A DNA stretch of 64,000 bases from Desulfitibacter alkalitolerans DSM 16504 (GCF_000620305.1 NZ_KK211101.1:393982-457981); one strand, 5' to 3'; counted from the first letter of the stretch, positions 8,157-17,795 are shown. Numbers and translations: made by a program. Notes: generated from the letters alone by a model not told the origin.

Positions 8157-9161
8157 TTGAAAAAGTCAATTGATTTATTATTTATAACTGGAAATGACAT
8201 AGAGAAGTTAAATTTGACTAATAAAGAAATAATGGATGCAGTAGAAGCCAGTTTACTTGCCCAGGGAAATGGTCAAGTTGTCATTGAACCAAGAGAACAT
8301 CTTATCCCCAATCCCGAGTTTAATGGACATTTTAATATATTAAGAGGTTATATAGAGCCTATTAATATGGCTGGAGTAAAAGTTGTTGGAGATTATGTTT
8401 ACAACTATAAACAAGGCTTACCCTCAGAACTGGCCTTATTAAACCTATATGATCCTAGAACAGGTGTACCAATAGCAATAGTAGATGCCACAGAACTCAC
8501 CTCAATGAGAACAGGGGCCCTAACAGCTATTGGAGCAAAATACCTGGCCAATAAAAATAGCAGGGTGCTGGGGCACCTGGGTTCAAGGGGTACAGCTTGG
8601 TGGAATGTAGTTCTATTAGATGAAATATTTGATTTTGAGGAAATAAGAGTTAACAGCAGGAGACCTGAATCAAGAAATGAATTTGCAGCTAAACTAAGTG
8701 ATTATTTAGGAAAACCTGTTAAAGCCGTAGAAACAAGTGAGGAGTGTCTAAGGGGAGCGGATATAATGGTTGAGGCCACCAGGTTAATAGAACCTGAGGT
8801 GCTGTTAAAAACAGAGTGGGTAAAGCCTGGAACATTTGTTGTTCCTTATGGAACAATTAGTGCAGTTGAGTTTGATTTGACAGATGTTATGGATAAGCTA
8901 GTTGTGGATGATTGGGGACAGTGCAAAGGTGGTAAATTTGGAAGCTTAAGAAGGCATGTTGATGCAGGAAAGCTTTCTTTAGAAACCCTGCATGGAGAAC
9001 TTGGTGAAATTGTAGCTGGTAAAAAGGCTGGTCGTGAAAGTGATGAGGAAAGAATCCTATTTTGGCATCGTGGCCTATCTTTAAATGATATAGCATTGGG
9101 ACATTTAATTTATGAAAAGGCAAAAAAACTAGGCTTGGGTACAGTTATTAATTATCACTAA
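8157..9161 (+). CDS. Ornithine cyclodeaminase / mu-crystallin family protein
   Basis: About 334 residues of the NAD(P)-dependent OCD family, which includes ornithine cyclodeaminase, alanine dehydrogenase and ketimine reductases. Family features are GVKVVGDYVYN (about 73-83), LYDPRTGVPIAIVDATELTSMRTGA (seen in parts, about 100-125) and the Rossmann region. There the usual GxGxQ reads GHLGSRGTAWWN, so cofactor binding may be altered. I prefer the TTG at 8157, which is 7-8 bases after AGGAG; a GTG at 8148 is too close to that site. It lies upstream of a glycine betaine importer, but 340 bp separate them. The substrate cannot be told. Confidence 0.78.
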   Translation: MKKSIDLLFITGNDIEKLNLTNKEIMDAVEASLLAQGNGQVVIEPREHLIPNPEFNGHFNILRGYIEPINMAGVKVVGDYVYNYKQGLPSELALLNLYDPRTGVPIAIVDATELTSMRTGALTAIGAKYLANKNSRVLGHLGSRGTAWWNVVLLDEIFDFEEIRVNSRRPESRNEFAAKLSDYLGKPVKAVETSEECLRGADIMVEATRLIEPEVLLKTEWVKPGTFVVPYGTISAVEFDLTDVMDKLVVDDWGQCKGGKFGSLRRHVDAGKLSLETLHGELGEIVAGKKAGRESDEERILFWHRGLSLNDIALGHLIYEKAKKLGLGTVINYH

Positions 9162-9501
9162 AAAAACCTGAAATTTAGATGTTATTTTTGCACTGCAAAA
9201 TAATTTGCAGAAATATCAAAAGAATAAACCCAGAACATGGCCAACCAGTCTTAAGATGCCAAAAAATATGCACCAAGAGAATTTTGATATATAAAACTAT
9301 TCCCAATAATACAAAGAAAATACCAGTTCATTGGTTCTTGCATTGGGTGGAACAATAATTGCATTTAAAGGTTAGCATACTGTTTATTGGATAATGTTTT
9401 TTATTGTAATGCCACATTGTAGTTGTTATGATAATTTAAAGCCTTAACAATATGTTATGGTTAGACTTTCACTCATTAATGACGGGGGAGGGGGTGAATG
9501 C
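9162..9501. other. Intergenic gap before the betaine importer
   Basis: This 340-bp A/T-rich stretch has no coding potential I can support. It contains a perfect 7-bp inverted repeat (CTGCAAA/TTTGCAG, 9193-9210) without a T-run. A short frame near 9330-9377 reads like hydrophobic transporter sequence, but it is too short to call a pseudogene. The importer's promoter is presumably here; I see no clear consensus. Confidence 0.5.
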
Positions 9502-10149
9502 ATGGACCCAATTGGGTATTTTTTGAATAATACTGAACGTATAGCTACCTATGCCCAAGTTCATTTCCATGTAGTACTTATCGTTGTTGCTATATCGTTA
9601 GTATTATGGATTCCCGTTGGCATTATTATCACCAGGAATGAACGTTTAGCACAGATATCTTTAAGCATAGCAAATTTATTTATGTGTATTCCAAGTCTGG
9701 CATTATTTAGTATATTTGTAACAATACCATTCCTGGGGTTGGGCATCAAATCGGCAGCCACAGCACTTGTGATGTATGCTATGCTGCCTTTACTAAGGAA
9801 TGTATATAAAGGTGTTAAGTCCGTTGACAAGTCAGTTTTGGAAGCTGGAAAGGGTATGGGAATGTCTTCCTGGAGAATTTTTTGGGAAATAGAATTACCC
9901 CTGGCCTTACCTGTAATATTTGCTGGTATTAGAATAACAGTTGTTCTCACAACTGGCATGACTACTGTTGCAACGTTCATTGGAGTACAGAGCTTGGGAA
10001 GACTTATTCAGCATGGAATTACAAGGTCCAATTATGACATGATTCTTGTAGGAGCAATAATAGTGGCTGTTATATCATTAGCCCTAGATTTTATTTTAGG
10101 TAAGATTGAGAAAAGACTTATTTCTCCTGGCTTAAGGGTTAATAGTTAG
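9502..10149 (+). CDS. opuCB: Glycine betaine/choline ABC transporter permease (OpuCB-like)
   Basis: A 215-residue membrane protein with about five to six helices, of the OpuB/OpuC/ProW permease family. The EAA loop that contacts the ATPase is EAGKGMGMSSWRIFWEIELPLALP at about residues 113-136 (seen in parts). I chose ATG 9502 because a GGGGGAGGGGGTGA site precedes it; an ATG at 9457 would place that site inside the gene. It is the first gene of a permease, ATPase, permease, binding-protein operon for import of quaternary ammonium compounds across the cytoplasmic membrane. Confidence 0.88.
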   Translation: MDPIGYFLNNTERIATYAQVHFHVVLIVVAISLVLWIPVGIIITRNERLAQISLSIANLFMCIPSLALFSIFVTIPFLGLGIKSAATALVMYAMLPLLRNVYKGVKSVDKSVLEAGKGMGMSSWRIFWEIELPLALPVIFAGIRITVVLTTGMTTVATFIGVQSLGRLIQHGITRSNYDMILVGAIIVAVISLALDFILGKIEKRLISPGLRVNS

Positions 10150-10167
10150 TGTAGGGGGGAGCAAAAA

Positions 10168-11265
10168 TTGATTAGATTAGAGAAGTTAACAAAAAAATAT
10201 CCGGGCCAGAAAATACCTGCAGTTAATGGCATTGATTTGCATGTTAAGGCTGGAGAAATTTGCGTTTTTGTAGGACCATCTGGTTGTGGTAAAAGTACTA
10301 CATTAAGGTTAATTAATAGGTTAATAGAGCCAACATCTGGAAGTATTTATATAGATGGGAAAAATGCCATGGAGAAAAATCCAGATGAACTTAGACAAAA
10401 TATTGGTTATGTAATTCAACAGATTGGATTACTGCCTCATAAAACCATTAAAGACAACGTTGCAATTGTACCCAAGCTTCTAAAATGGCCTAAAGACAAA
10501 ATTACAAAAAGGGTTGATGAACTCCTTATCCTGGTTGGACTTGACCCTGAGGTAGTACGTGATAAGTATCCGTATCAGCTTAGTGGAGGTATGATGCAAA
10601 GAGTTGGAGTAGCAAGAGCCATGGCGGTTAATCCTCCAATAATGCTAATGGATGAACCCTTTGGTGCCGTTGATCCCCTTGTAAGGTCATATTTGCAGGA
10701 TGAGTTTTTAAAGATACAGCAGGATATTAAGAAAACTATTTGCTTTGTTACCCATAGTATTAATGAAGCTATAAAAATGGGTGATAAAATTGCAATTATG
10801 AATGAAGGACAAATTGTTCAATATGGTACCCCTGAAGAAATTTTATCTTCTCCAGCTAATGACTTTGTGGCAGAATTTGTTGGTGCAGATAGAGGGGTTA
10901 AAATGCTTGGCCTAAGCAAATGCAGTCATCTAATGGAGTCAGTTGAATGTACGGTAAAAGAAATTGATGCTGCTATTATTAGGAACAGATTGGAAAAGCA
11001 TATGGTTTGCTTTGTTGTTGACAGAGAGAACAAGCCAGTTGGTTTTATTACTGCAGAAGAATTGAAGGATTTGGGAAACCGTACTATTGAAGAAGTAATA
11101 AAAGGTCACTCTGCATTTGTTCAGGTTTATGAACCTCTAAACAACGCATTGGCTGCCATGTTAGAAAAAGATACTGATGTTGTTGGAATTCTTGATGGTG
11201 AAAAGCTTATTGGTATGTTAACCTGGCGTGAGCTTAAAAAACACGTAAGTAAGATTGGAGGTTGA
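10168..11265 (+). CDS. opuCA: Glycine betaine ABC transporter ATP-binding protein
   Basis: A 365-residue ATPase. Walker A is GPSGCGKSTT (about residues 36-45), the signature is LSGGMMQRVGVARAMA (about 135-150), Walker B is PPIMLMDEPFGAVDP, and the H-loop is CFVTHSINEA. The last about 115 residues form two weak CBS-like repeats, as in OpuCA-type subunits that sense ionic strength or nucleotides. Translation appears to start at TTG 10168, 8 bases after AGGGGGGAG. It powers import with the two flanking permeases. Confidence 0.92.
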   Translation: MIRLEKLTKKYPGQKIPAVNGIDLHVKAGEICVFVGPSGCGKSTTLRLINRLIEPTSGSIYIDGKNAMEKNPDELRQNIGYVIQQIGLLPHKTIKDNVAIVPKLLKWPKDKITKRVDELLILVGLDPEVVRDKYPYQLSGGMMQRVGVARAMAVNPPIMLMDEPFGAVDPLVRSYLQDEFLKIQQDIKKTICFVTHSINEAIKMGDKIAIMNEGQIVQYGTPEEILSSPANDFVAEFVGADRGVKMLGLSKCSHLMESVECTVKEIDAAIIRNRLEKHMVCFVVDRENKPVGFITAEELKDLGNRTIEEVIKGHSAFVQVYEPLNNALAAMLEKDTDVVGILDGEKLIGMLTWRELKKHVSKIGG

Positions 11266-11269
11266 TCTT

Positions 11270-11920
11270 ATGAATAAAGATCGCCTATTGGTGGCTTTAT
11301 TTGAAAGAGCTCCTCAACACATTGTGGAACACCTTATTTTAGTAGGTATAGTACTTGTAGTAGCAACTGCCATTGCTTTACCAATTGGCATATTTTTAAC
11401 ACGGCCAATGAGCCGGAGGTTTTCAGACCCAGTTATGGCAGTTTTAAATGCCGGGCAAACTATACCTCCACTTGCAGTTATAGCATTATTTTTACCAGTT
11501 TTAGGATTAGGTTTTAAATCAGCATTATATGCCCTGGTCATTTATGGCCTGCTGCCAATAGCACGAAATACTATAGCAGGGTTAGCAGGGGTTAGCCCTG
11601 ATGTTAAAGAGGCTGCTAGAGGAATGGGTATGAGTGCAACAAAGGTTTTTTTTCAGGTTGAGCTTCCTTTGGCTCTTCCAGTAATACTTGCAGGCATAAG
11701 AACATCCACAGTAATTACTGTAAGTACTGCCACCTTGGCAGGCTTAATAGGTGCAGGAGGGCTTGGCAGGTTAATAATTGCAGGTCTAAACATGAACTGG
11801 CCCGAATTTACAATAGTTGGTGCAGGTCTTGGAGCCCTGATGGCAATATTAATAGACCGATTTATGAACATAATTGAGCATAGATTTGGACCTCCTGGGC
11901 CGGTAGTTGATGTGGATTAA
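11270..11920 (+). CDS. opuCD: Glycine betaine/choline ABC transporter permease (OpuCD-like)
   Basis: The second permease of the importer, about 216 residues and paralogous to the first. The EAA loop reads EAARGMGMSATKVFFQVELP at about residues 107-126. A glycine-rich GLIGAGGLGRLIIAGL segment follows. I chose ATG 11270, which follows GGAGG with 7-8 bases between and lies 4 bases after the ATPase stop; the in-frame ATG at 11255 would overlap the ATPase gene and has no site. Confidence 0.9.
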   Translation: MNKDRLLVALFERAPQHIVEHLILVGIVLVVATAIALPIGIFLTRPMSRRFSDPVMAVLNAGQTIPPLAVIALFLPVLGLGFKSALYALVIYGLLPIARNTIAGLAGVSPDVKEAARGMGMSATKVFFQVELPLALPVILAGIRTSTVITVSTATLAGLIGAGGLGRLIIAGLNMNWPEFTIVGAGLGALMAILIDRFMNIIEHRFGPPGPVVDVD

Positions 11921-11953
11921 TTATAAATAATATTTAGATAGGGAGGTAGTTAG

Positions 11954-12880
11954 ATGAGGATAACAAAAAGTATTATAGTAACTGTTTTACTAATCCTAGC
12001 ACTCGTAGTTACAGGGTGTGGTGGCGGCAAAGGTGGAGATGCTGAGGGACCTTCCATTACTGTAGCATCCAAAACCTTTACTGAGAGTATAATTTTAGGA
12101 GAAATGTTAGTTGCTTTGCTTGAAAACCATGGGTATCCTGTAGTAAATGAGGTGGGACTTGGAGAAACTGCTATTCTAAGACCAGCTATTGAAACAGGTG
12201 AAATTGACGTATACTATGAGTATACTGGCACTGTTTTAATGAGACAAATGCAGCACGAACCAGTATTTGAATCAGAGAAGGCTTATCAGTTAGTTAAAGA
12301 GTGGGACTTAGAAACAAACAATGTAGTATGGCTTGACTACGCTCCAGGCAATAACACCTATGTATTTATGGCTAGACCTGGTTTTTCGGATGAATTTGGA
12401 ATTACAACAACATCCCAGTTTGTAGAATACATTGAAAACAACCCAGATAAGAAGTTTAAATTTGCCATGCGTGATGAGTGGTATGAAAGGGAAGACGGTC
12501 TGCCAAAGTTTGCTGAAACTTATGGTTTTGATGTAAATAAAGTTGAAGTAATGTTTGTAGCAATGGGACTAACTGAAGATGCTTTAAGACAAAAGCAAGC
12601 TGATTTGGGTGTGGGTTTTGCAACTGACGGCAGGATCCCTGCTTTTGGATTAAATGTTTTAGAAGATGATAAAAATTGTTTCCCAGTATACAATCCTGCA
12701 CCAACCATTCGCAAGGAAATAATTGATGCTTATCCTGAAATACCTGGAATTTTAAACCAGCTGTCTGCACTTTTGACAAATGAAGCTTTAATGGAGCTTA
12801 ACATGTTAGTAGATCTTGAAGGATTAGATGCTGCAAAGGTTGCCAGGGATTTCTTACAGGACAATGGCTTAATTAAGTAA
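11954..12880 (+). CDS. opuCC: Glycine betaine-binding lipoprotein of OpuC importer
   Basis: A 308-residue substrate-binding protein. A signal peptide ends in the lipobox VTGC (cysteine at about residue 22), followed by a Gly-rich linker, so it is tethered outside the membrane. The mature part is a type II periplasmic-binding fold of the OpuAC/OsmF group, with SKTFTESIILGEMLV (about 41-55) and GEIDVYYEYTGT (about 85-96), where aromatic residues usually cage the quaternary amine. It is last in the operon and followed by a terminator. Betaine, choline, carnitine or a related quaternary amine is likely, which suits the two MttB-family genes 11 kb downstream. Confidence 0.9.
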   Translation: MRITKSIIVTVLLILALVVTGCGGGKGGDAEGPSITVASKTFTESIILGEMLVALLENHGYPVVNEVGLGETAILRPAIETGEIDVYYEYTGTVLMRQMQHEPVFESEKAYQLVKEWDLETNNVVWLDYAPGNNTYVFMARPGFSDEFGITTTSQFVEYIENNPDKKFKFAMRDEWYEREDGLPKFAETYGFDVNKVEVMFVAMGLTEDALRQKQADLGVGFATDGRIPAFGLNVLEDDKNCFPVYNPAPTIRKEIIDAYPEIPGILNQLSALLTNEALMELNMLVDLEGLDAAKVARDFLQDNGLIK

Positions 12881-12904
12881 AGAAAAATTTCATTGAAAAA
12901 TGAA

Positions 12905-12944
12905 AAGGTTGCTTGTTCATTCTTTGGACAGGCAACCTTTTTTT
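12905..12944 (+). terminator. Terminator of the betaine importer operon
   Basis: A 12-bp stem (AAGGTTGCTTGT / ACAGGCAACCTT, one G-U pair) is followed by seven T residues, 24 bases after the binding-protein stop codon. Confidence 0.88.
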
Positions 12945-13052
12945 GCATTAGAAAGCCAAGTTTTCTTTAAAAAAATTGTACCTCTACATGCAATTGAAGC
13001 TACATTGTGGTAATCTAAACAAAAAAACAAATCAAAGAAGGTGCATTAGATA

Positions 13053-13514
13053 ATGCTAATAAATTACGAGTTATTAAGTGCTCTTACTGCCATTATTTTA
13101 GCACAAGTTTTAAAAGTTATTTTGGATTATTTTTTAGATGGAAAAATAAATCTAGGAATTCTAATTAGTACCGGAGGAATGCCTAGCTCTCATACGGCTT
13201 TGACTGCTGCTTTGACTACAGCCATGGGAATATCCCATGGTTTTGAAAGCCCGTATTTTACCATATCACTAGTATTGACCCTTATTGTTGCACATGATGC
13301 GGCAGGAGTACGCTGGCAGGCTGGCAAACATGCATCAGAAATAAATAAAATTAGAGAGGATTTACATAGACTATTACAGTCTATATCAGATAATGAGCCT
13401 CCCTTAAAGCATAGGAAGGAATTGAAAGAACTATTGGGACACAAGCCATTGGAAGTTATTTTAGGGGGAGTTATGGGGATAATAATTGCAGTTTTTATAA
13501 GCTTGTTGGCTTAA
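13053..13514 (+). CDS. Divergent PAP2 family (DUF212, YuiD-like) membrane protein
   Basis: A 153-residue membrane protein of the DUF212 group, related to acid phosphatase/vanadium haloperoxidase proteins. The family motif STGGMPSSHTA lies at about residues 40-50 and HDAAGVRWQAGKHA at about 91-104. Three to four hydrophobic segments are visible, including one at the very C-terminus. The physiological substrate is unknown. It stands alone between the importer terminator and the diguanylate cyclase gene. Confidence 0.85.
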   Translation: MLINYELLSALTAIILAQVLKVILDYFLDGKINLGILISTGGMPSSHTALTAALTTAMGISHGFESPYFTISLVLTLIVAHDAAGVRWQAGKHASEINKIREDLHRLLQSISDNEPPLKHRKELKELLGHKPLEVILGGVMGIIIAVFISLLA

Positions 13515-13610
13515 TTACAGGTATTTATGAATTTTTCCATTAATTGAAAGGAATAATAAAAAATTTAGAGAATACTTTAGAGAATATTAAGATTCAATGC
13601 TGATTTAAGG

Positions 13611-14603
13611 GTGGGTATATTGGAATATAAATCTGGAGCTACAATTCTGATAGTTGATGATGATAAACTTAATAGAATATTCCTAACTAAACTGCTCGAA
13701 AAAGAGGGTTATCATGTTGTTCAGGCCCACGATGGTTATGAGGGTTTTAAGGCAGCATATGATTTAAAGCCTGATTTAATGCTGCTTGACGTAATTATGC
13801 CAAAAACCGATGGCTTTAATGTCTGTAAAGCTCTTAAAAGGGAGCCGAATACTAAGGATATTCCTGTAATTTTTGTTACTTCTAGAGCAGATAAATCTGA
13901 CATAGTTTCAGGTTTCCAGGCAGGTGCAGTTGACTTTGTTACAAAACCTGTATTTATGCCAGAATTGTTGGCAAGGGTACGTGCCCATCTTAGTATTAAA
14001 TTTTATGCAGACCAACTGAGACAAAAGAATGAGGAGCTAGAAGAGCTAAACCATTTACTTAAACATCTGTCAAAAAAAGACGCACTTATGGAAATATGGA
14101 ATCGTGGTGCTTTTGATATTGAATTGGAAAAATTACATAACCTATCAATAAGATACGAAAGGGTGTATTCTTTAATTTTTGCTGATATTGATTATTTTAA
14201 ACCATACAATGATTATTATGGACATCAAGCTGGTGACGAGGTTTTAAAAGAGGTTGGGAGGATTTTTAGATCTGCATGTAGAGCTACTGATTTTATAGCT
14301 AGATATGGTGGAGAGGAAATAGTTGTTATTTTGCCTGAGACTAACGCGGATCAATCTGTTAAATTGGGTAATAGGATCATGGAGATGCTATGTGAGAAGA
14401 ACATTTTGCACGAAAAAAGCCCGTTATCTAATAGGGTAACACTTACAATGGGCATTAGTGAACTTGATTTAAATAACATAGTATCATATCAAGAAATAGT
14501 TAAAATGGCTGATATTGCCCTGTATGAAGGTAAAAATAACGGGCGAAATACCATAGTAATTTATAATAATAAAATAGTATTTAAAAAACAGGGTGCTGGA
14601 TAA
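13611..14603 (+). CDS. Response regulator with GGDEF diguanylate cyclase output
   Basis: A PleD-like 330-residue protein. The receiver domain covers about residues 8-125, with acidic pocket DDD, phospho-acceptor in LLDVIMP (about 59-65) and KP near 110. A coiled linker follows, then a GGDEF domain (about 160-320) whose active site reads YGGEEI. The RxxD inhibitory site (RATD) precedes it at the usual spacing, so both synthesis of cyclic di-GMP and product feedback look possible. Its histidine kinase partner is not adjacent. Translation starts at GTG 13611; the upstream site is weak. Confidence 0.9.
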   Translation: MGILEYKSGATILIVDDDKLNRIFLTKLLEKEGYHVVQAHDGYEGFKAAYDLKPDLMLLDVIMPKTDGFNVCKALKREPNTKDIPVIFVTSRADKSDIVSGFQAGAVDFVTKPVFMPELLARVRAHLSIKFYADQLRQKNEELEELNHLLKHLSKKDALMEIWNRGAFDIELEKLHNLSIRYERVYSLIFADIDYFKPYNDYYGHQAGDEVLKEVGRIFRSACRATDFIARYGGEEIVVILPETNADQSVKLGNRIMEMLCEKNILHEKSPLSNRVTLTMGISELDLNNIVSYQEIVKMADIALYEGKNNGRNTIVIYNNKIVFKKQGAG

Positions 14604-14637
14604 TCTGCAAGAAAGGATTCGCAAATGTCCCCTATAT

Positions 14638-14687
14638 GACTACTAACAAACCTCTAATAAAATGGTAAAACATCTTACTTAGTAGTC
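14638..14687. repeat. Inverted repeat between convergent genes
   Basis: GACTACTAA at 14638-14646 is perfectly repeated in inverse at 14679-14687 with a loop of 32 bases and no T-run. It lies between the convergent cyclase and hflX genes. It is probably a weak RNA structure; I cannot assign a role. Confidence 0.3.
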
Positions 14688-14742
14688 ACTGCTGGTCATC
14701 ACGAACCCTTTCAGTAGATATTTTGAACATTTTTAGCAGTTG

Positions 14743-16080
14743 TTATTCTGGGAAATTTTGGATTATAGATTCCTTCGCAAGGAATTTTTTTATTGCTGGA
14801 TAAAAATAAAAGGGAACTTCCAGCTTGAAATAGATTCCTTCAGGAGTATACCTGGTTTCAATAATGCTGCAATTATTATGTATGTCAGAAACTATCTTAC
14901 CCTGGGAAAAAGGTAAAAGTATTTTTATGATAACCTTTTTTTCTGGAAGTTCTTTTTCTATTAAATCTAATAAATCATTTAATCCCTGTCCAGTTTTAGC
15001 TGAAAAGGCTAAGTAGGGAGATTGGTCCGGGGGTTTAGGCAGCACTTTAAGATCTACCAGGTCAATTTTATTATATATTGTAATTCTTTTGATTTTTACC
15101 GCACCAATTTCTTCAAGGACCTTATATACTGCTTCTTGCTGCTCTTTGACAAAGGGGTTGCTTATATCTACTACATGGAGTAACAAATCTGCATCTAAAA
15201 CTTCATCTAAAGTGGTTTTAAATGCAGTAACCAGCTGATGGGGGATCTTTTGAATAAAACCCACAGTATCTCCAATTAATATCTCACGTCCATTATTAAG
15301 TCTGATACCTCGTATGGTAGGGTCTAATGTTGCAAAGAGCTTATCTGTACCCTGGTCTTCATTAGAGATATTTTGGCCAACTGCCGGAACCTCTCTTAGA
15401 AGTCTATACCTTATGGAGGATTTACCTGCATTTGTATAGCCAATTAAGACTATAAAGGGTGTATTAGGATTTCTGCTCTGGCTTTTTATCCTTCTCTGCT
15501 GGGAGACTCGAGCTATTTGCTTCTTTATATCATTAATTCGATTTTTTAAATGCCTTCGATCAGTCTCAAGCTTTGTTTCCCCGGGGCCCCTGGTTCCTAT
15601 ACCACCTGCTAACCTGGATAATTGAAGGCCAAGCCCGGTTAACCTTGGAAGACGATAATTAAGCTGGGCAAGCTCTACCTGTAGTTTTCCTTCCCTGCTC
15701 TTTGCTCTCTGGGCAAAGATATCAAGAATAAGTGTAGTTCTATCAATGACTCTAACTCCGGTTGTTTCTTCGAGATTTCTAATTTGAGTACCAGACAGTT
15801 CTTCATCTACTATTATTAAATTCGCTTTCAATCCTTGTACCCTTAGGCCAAGCTCTTCAGCAAAGCCTTTACCCATATAGTAGGCACTATCAGGTCTGGT
15901 TCTTTTTTGAATTAATTTATCTAAAACATCAGCTCCTGCAGTTTTAGCAAGCTCAGCCAATTCCTCTAATGATGCTTCAGTATTCATTAGATGGTTGCCA
16001 GGTATTTCAATGCCTACAAGTACTGCTTTTTCAGACTTACCCTCAGTAATAAAATCACCCCCTTCCAGTAGATTAATCAT
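14743..16080 (-). CDS. hflX: GTPase HflX
   Basis: A ribosome-associated GTPase of 445 residues with the HflX N-terminal domain, the linker helix (GGIGTRGPGETKLE), G1 GYTNAGKSS, G3 DTVGF and G4 NKID. HflX rescues stalled or stressed ribosomes in other bacteria. The loop between G1 and DKLFATLDPT is about ten residues longer than in E. coli, and G1 ends in Ser-Ser rather than Ser-Thr. The ATG at 16080 has no ribosome binding site. A strong GGAAGGGGGTGA lies just inside the frame, 5-6 bases before an ATT codon, so a non-standard or shorter start is possible. Confidence 0.88.
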   Translation of the reverse strand: MINLLEGGDFITEGKSEKAVLVGIEIPGNHLMNTEASLEELAELAKTAGADVLDKLIQKRTRPDSAYYMGKGFAEELGLRVQGLKANLIIVDEELSGTQIRNLEETTGVRVIDRTTLILDIFAQRAKSREGKLQVELAQLNYRLPRLTGLGLQLSRLAGGIGTRGPGETKLETDRRHLKNRINDIKKQIARVSQQRRIKSQSRNPNTPFIVLIGYTNAGKSSIRYRLLREVPAVGQNISNEDQGTDKLFATLDPTIRGIRLNNGREILIGDTVGFIQKIPHQLVTAFKTTLDEVLDADLLLHVVDISNPFVKEQQEAVYKVLEEIGAVKIKRITIYNKIDLVDLKVLPKPPDQSPYLAFSAKTGQGLNDLLDLIEKELPEKKVIIKILLPFSQGKIVSDIHNNCSIIETRYTPEGIYFKLEVPFYFYPAIKKFLAKESIIQNFPE

Positions 16081-16221
16081 AACATAATCATTTTATTTAG
16101 TAAAAACTTCACAACCTTTTAATCAAAAATATTAAGAAAGTAGTCCGTTTATCTAATGTTCTCTATTTTACTTAAATGTGGTAGAATATGAAGGAATATT
16201 TTACTGAAGGATGTTTAGCTG

Positions 16222-17697
16222 ATGAAATTAAAATCTATTCTATATGTTATCGGCATTGTCTTGATGTTTGTAGGTTTATCCATGCTCCTTCCCTTGGGGT
16301 TTGCTATTTTTTATGGCGAAGATGGGGAAGTAATAAACTTTCTCACTGCTATGGCTATTACAATTACTACAGGTTTGCTAATATTTAGATTTACAGAATT
16401 CAATAAGAATTTATCAAATAAAGAGGGCATCCTAATAGGAGCAATGGGTTGGCTAATAGTACCCTTTTTTGGAAGCCTTCCTTATATTCTATCTGGAACC
16501 CTGCCAAACTGGTACGACGCCTATTTTGAAGCTGTTTCAGGATTTACTACAACAGGTGCTACAGTCATGGTAAATATTGAAGGAGCTCCCAAAAGTGTGC
16601 TTCTCTGGAGGAGCTTTACACAATGGTTGGGAGCCATGGGAATCTTGCTGGTGTTTGTAGCCCTTATTTCCAAGATGGGTATTGGGGGGACACGTCTTTT
16701 AAAAGCAGAGACCCCTGGACCAACAGTAAGCAAAATACTTCCAAGGGTAAGCCAATATGCTAAGGCTATTTGGATAGTATATATAGCTCTTACAATAATA
16801 GAGATTATAATCTTGATGTTGGTTGGGTTAGATTTTTATGAAGCCCTAAACCATACCTTTACTAGCATTGCAACAGGGGGGTTTTCAACTAGAAATGCAG
16901 GATTGGCGGCATTTGACAACCATTTAGTTGATTTTGTTGTTATTGCTTTTATGATTATTGGTGGGGGCAATTTTGCCTTGTATTATATTGTTTTTACAAA
17001 AAGAGCTCCATTACTGTTGTTTAAAGATGAAGAGTATAGAAGCTATCTGCTAGTTCTTCTTATTGGGCTGTTAATTGCAATCATTAGCCTTTCCCTCGAC
17101 TATTATGGAAATATTTCTGATGCAATTCGCTTTGGTACCTTTCAGATTGTATCTTTATTAACTGGTGCTGGTCATGTTACTTATGACTATGACAAATGGA
17201 CAACCATGGTAAAAATGCTCTTATTTACCTTGATGTTTTTTGGTGGATGCCAGTATTCTACTACAGGTGGAATTAAAATGGTAAGGATGCTCATGGCCCT
17301 GAAATTTATCAATGGTGAAATTAGAAAACTGGTTCACCCAAGACTCATATACCAAATTAGAATAAATAATATACCTGTACAGGATTCAGTGGTATCTAAT
17401 GTAATTGGTTTCTTTCTATTGTATTTTATATTCTTTTTTGTAACAGCAATAATATTGTCGGGATTTGGTTTTGATAAGGTATCTTCAGTTACAGCATCAG
17501 CAGCCATTTTAGGCAATGTTGGCCCTGCCATGGGCCTATTTGGGCCAACCCAAACCTATGCAGAACTGCCAAACATTATAAAATTGTGGCTTTCCCTTAC
17601 CATGATTATGGGGCGTTTGGAAATCTACCCCATGTTAATTCTCTTCCAGGTGTTTATTTCAAAAAAGGACAGGATGTCGCTGTTAAGAAGCAACTAA
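16222..17697 (+). CDS. trkH: TrkH/KtrB family potassium transporter
   Basis: A 491-residue channel-like K+ uptake subunit with about ten membrane helices. Four selectivity-filter loops are visible: SGFTTTGATVM (about residue 108), TSIATGGFSTRN (about 212), SLLTGAGHV (about 316) and the last near ILGNVGPAMGLFG (about 432). It imports potassium in a complex with a cytoplasmic RCK subunit (TrkA/KtrA), which is not next to it. It is transcribed divergently from hflX; both promoters must lie in the 140-bp gap. Confidence 0.9.
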   Translation: MKLKSILYVIGIVLMFVGLSMLLPLGFAIFYGEDGEVINFLTAMAITITTGLLIFRFTEFNKNLSNKEGILIGAMGWLIVPFFGSLPYILSGTLPNWYDAYFEAVSGFTTTGATVMVNIEGAPKSVLLWRSFTQWLGAMGILLVFVALISKMGIGGTRLLKAETPGPTVSKILPRVSQYAKAIWIVYIALTIIEIIILMLVGLDFYEALNHTFTSIATGGFSTRNAGLAAFDNHLVDFVVIAFMIIGGGNFALYYIVFTKRAPLLLFKDEEYRSYLLVLLIGLLIAIISLSLDYYGNISDAIRFGTFQIVSLLTGAGHVTYDYDKWTTMVKMLLFTLMFFGGCQYSTTGGIKMVRMLMALKFINGEIRKLVHPRLIYQIRINNIPVQDSVVSNVIGFFLLYFIFFFVTAIILSGFGFDKVSSVTASAAILGNVGPAMGLFGPTQTYAELPNIIKLWLSLTMIMGRLEIYPMLILFQVFISKKDRMSLLRSN

Positions 17698-17795
17698 TAT
17701 TATACTGTTATCTATTTTTAACAGATTATGAATACTATATTTTAAGATTAAATAAGAAGTAGAAGAGATTAACTCTTCTACTTCTCCTAAAGGTA

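Noticed and set aside
9162-9501. Pseudogene of a transporter
   Set aside because: Only about 15 codons look transporter-like, with stops on both sides; not enough to name a parent gene.
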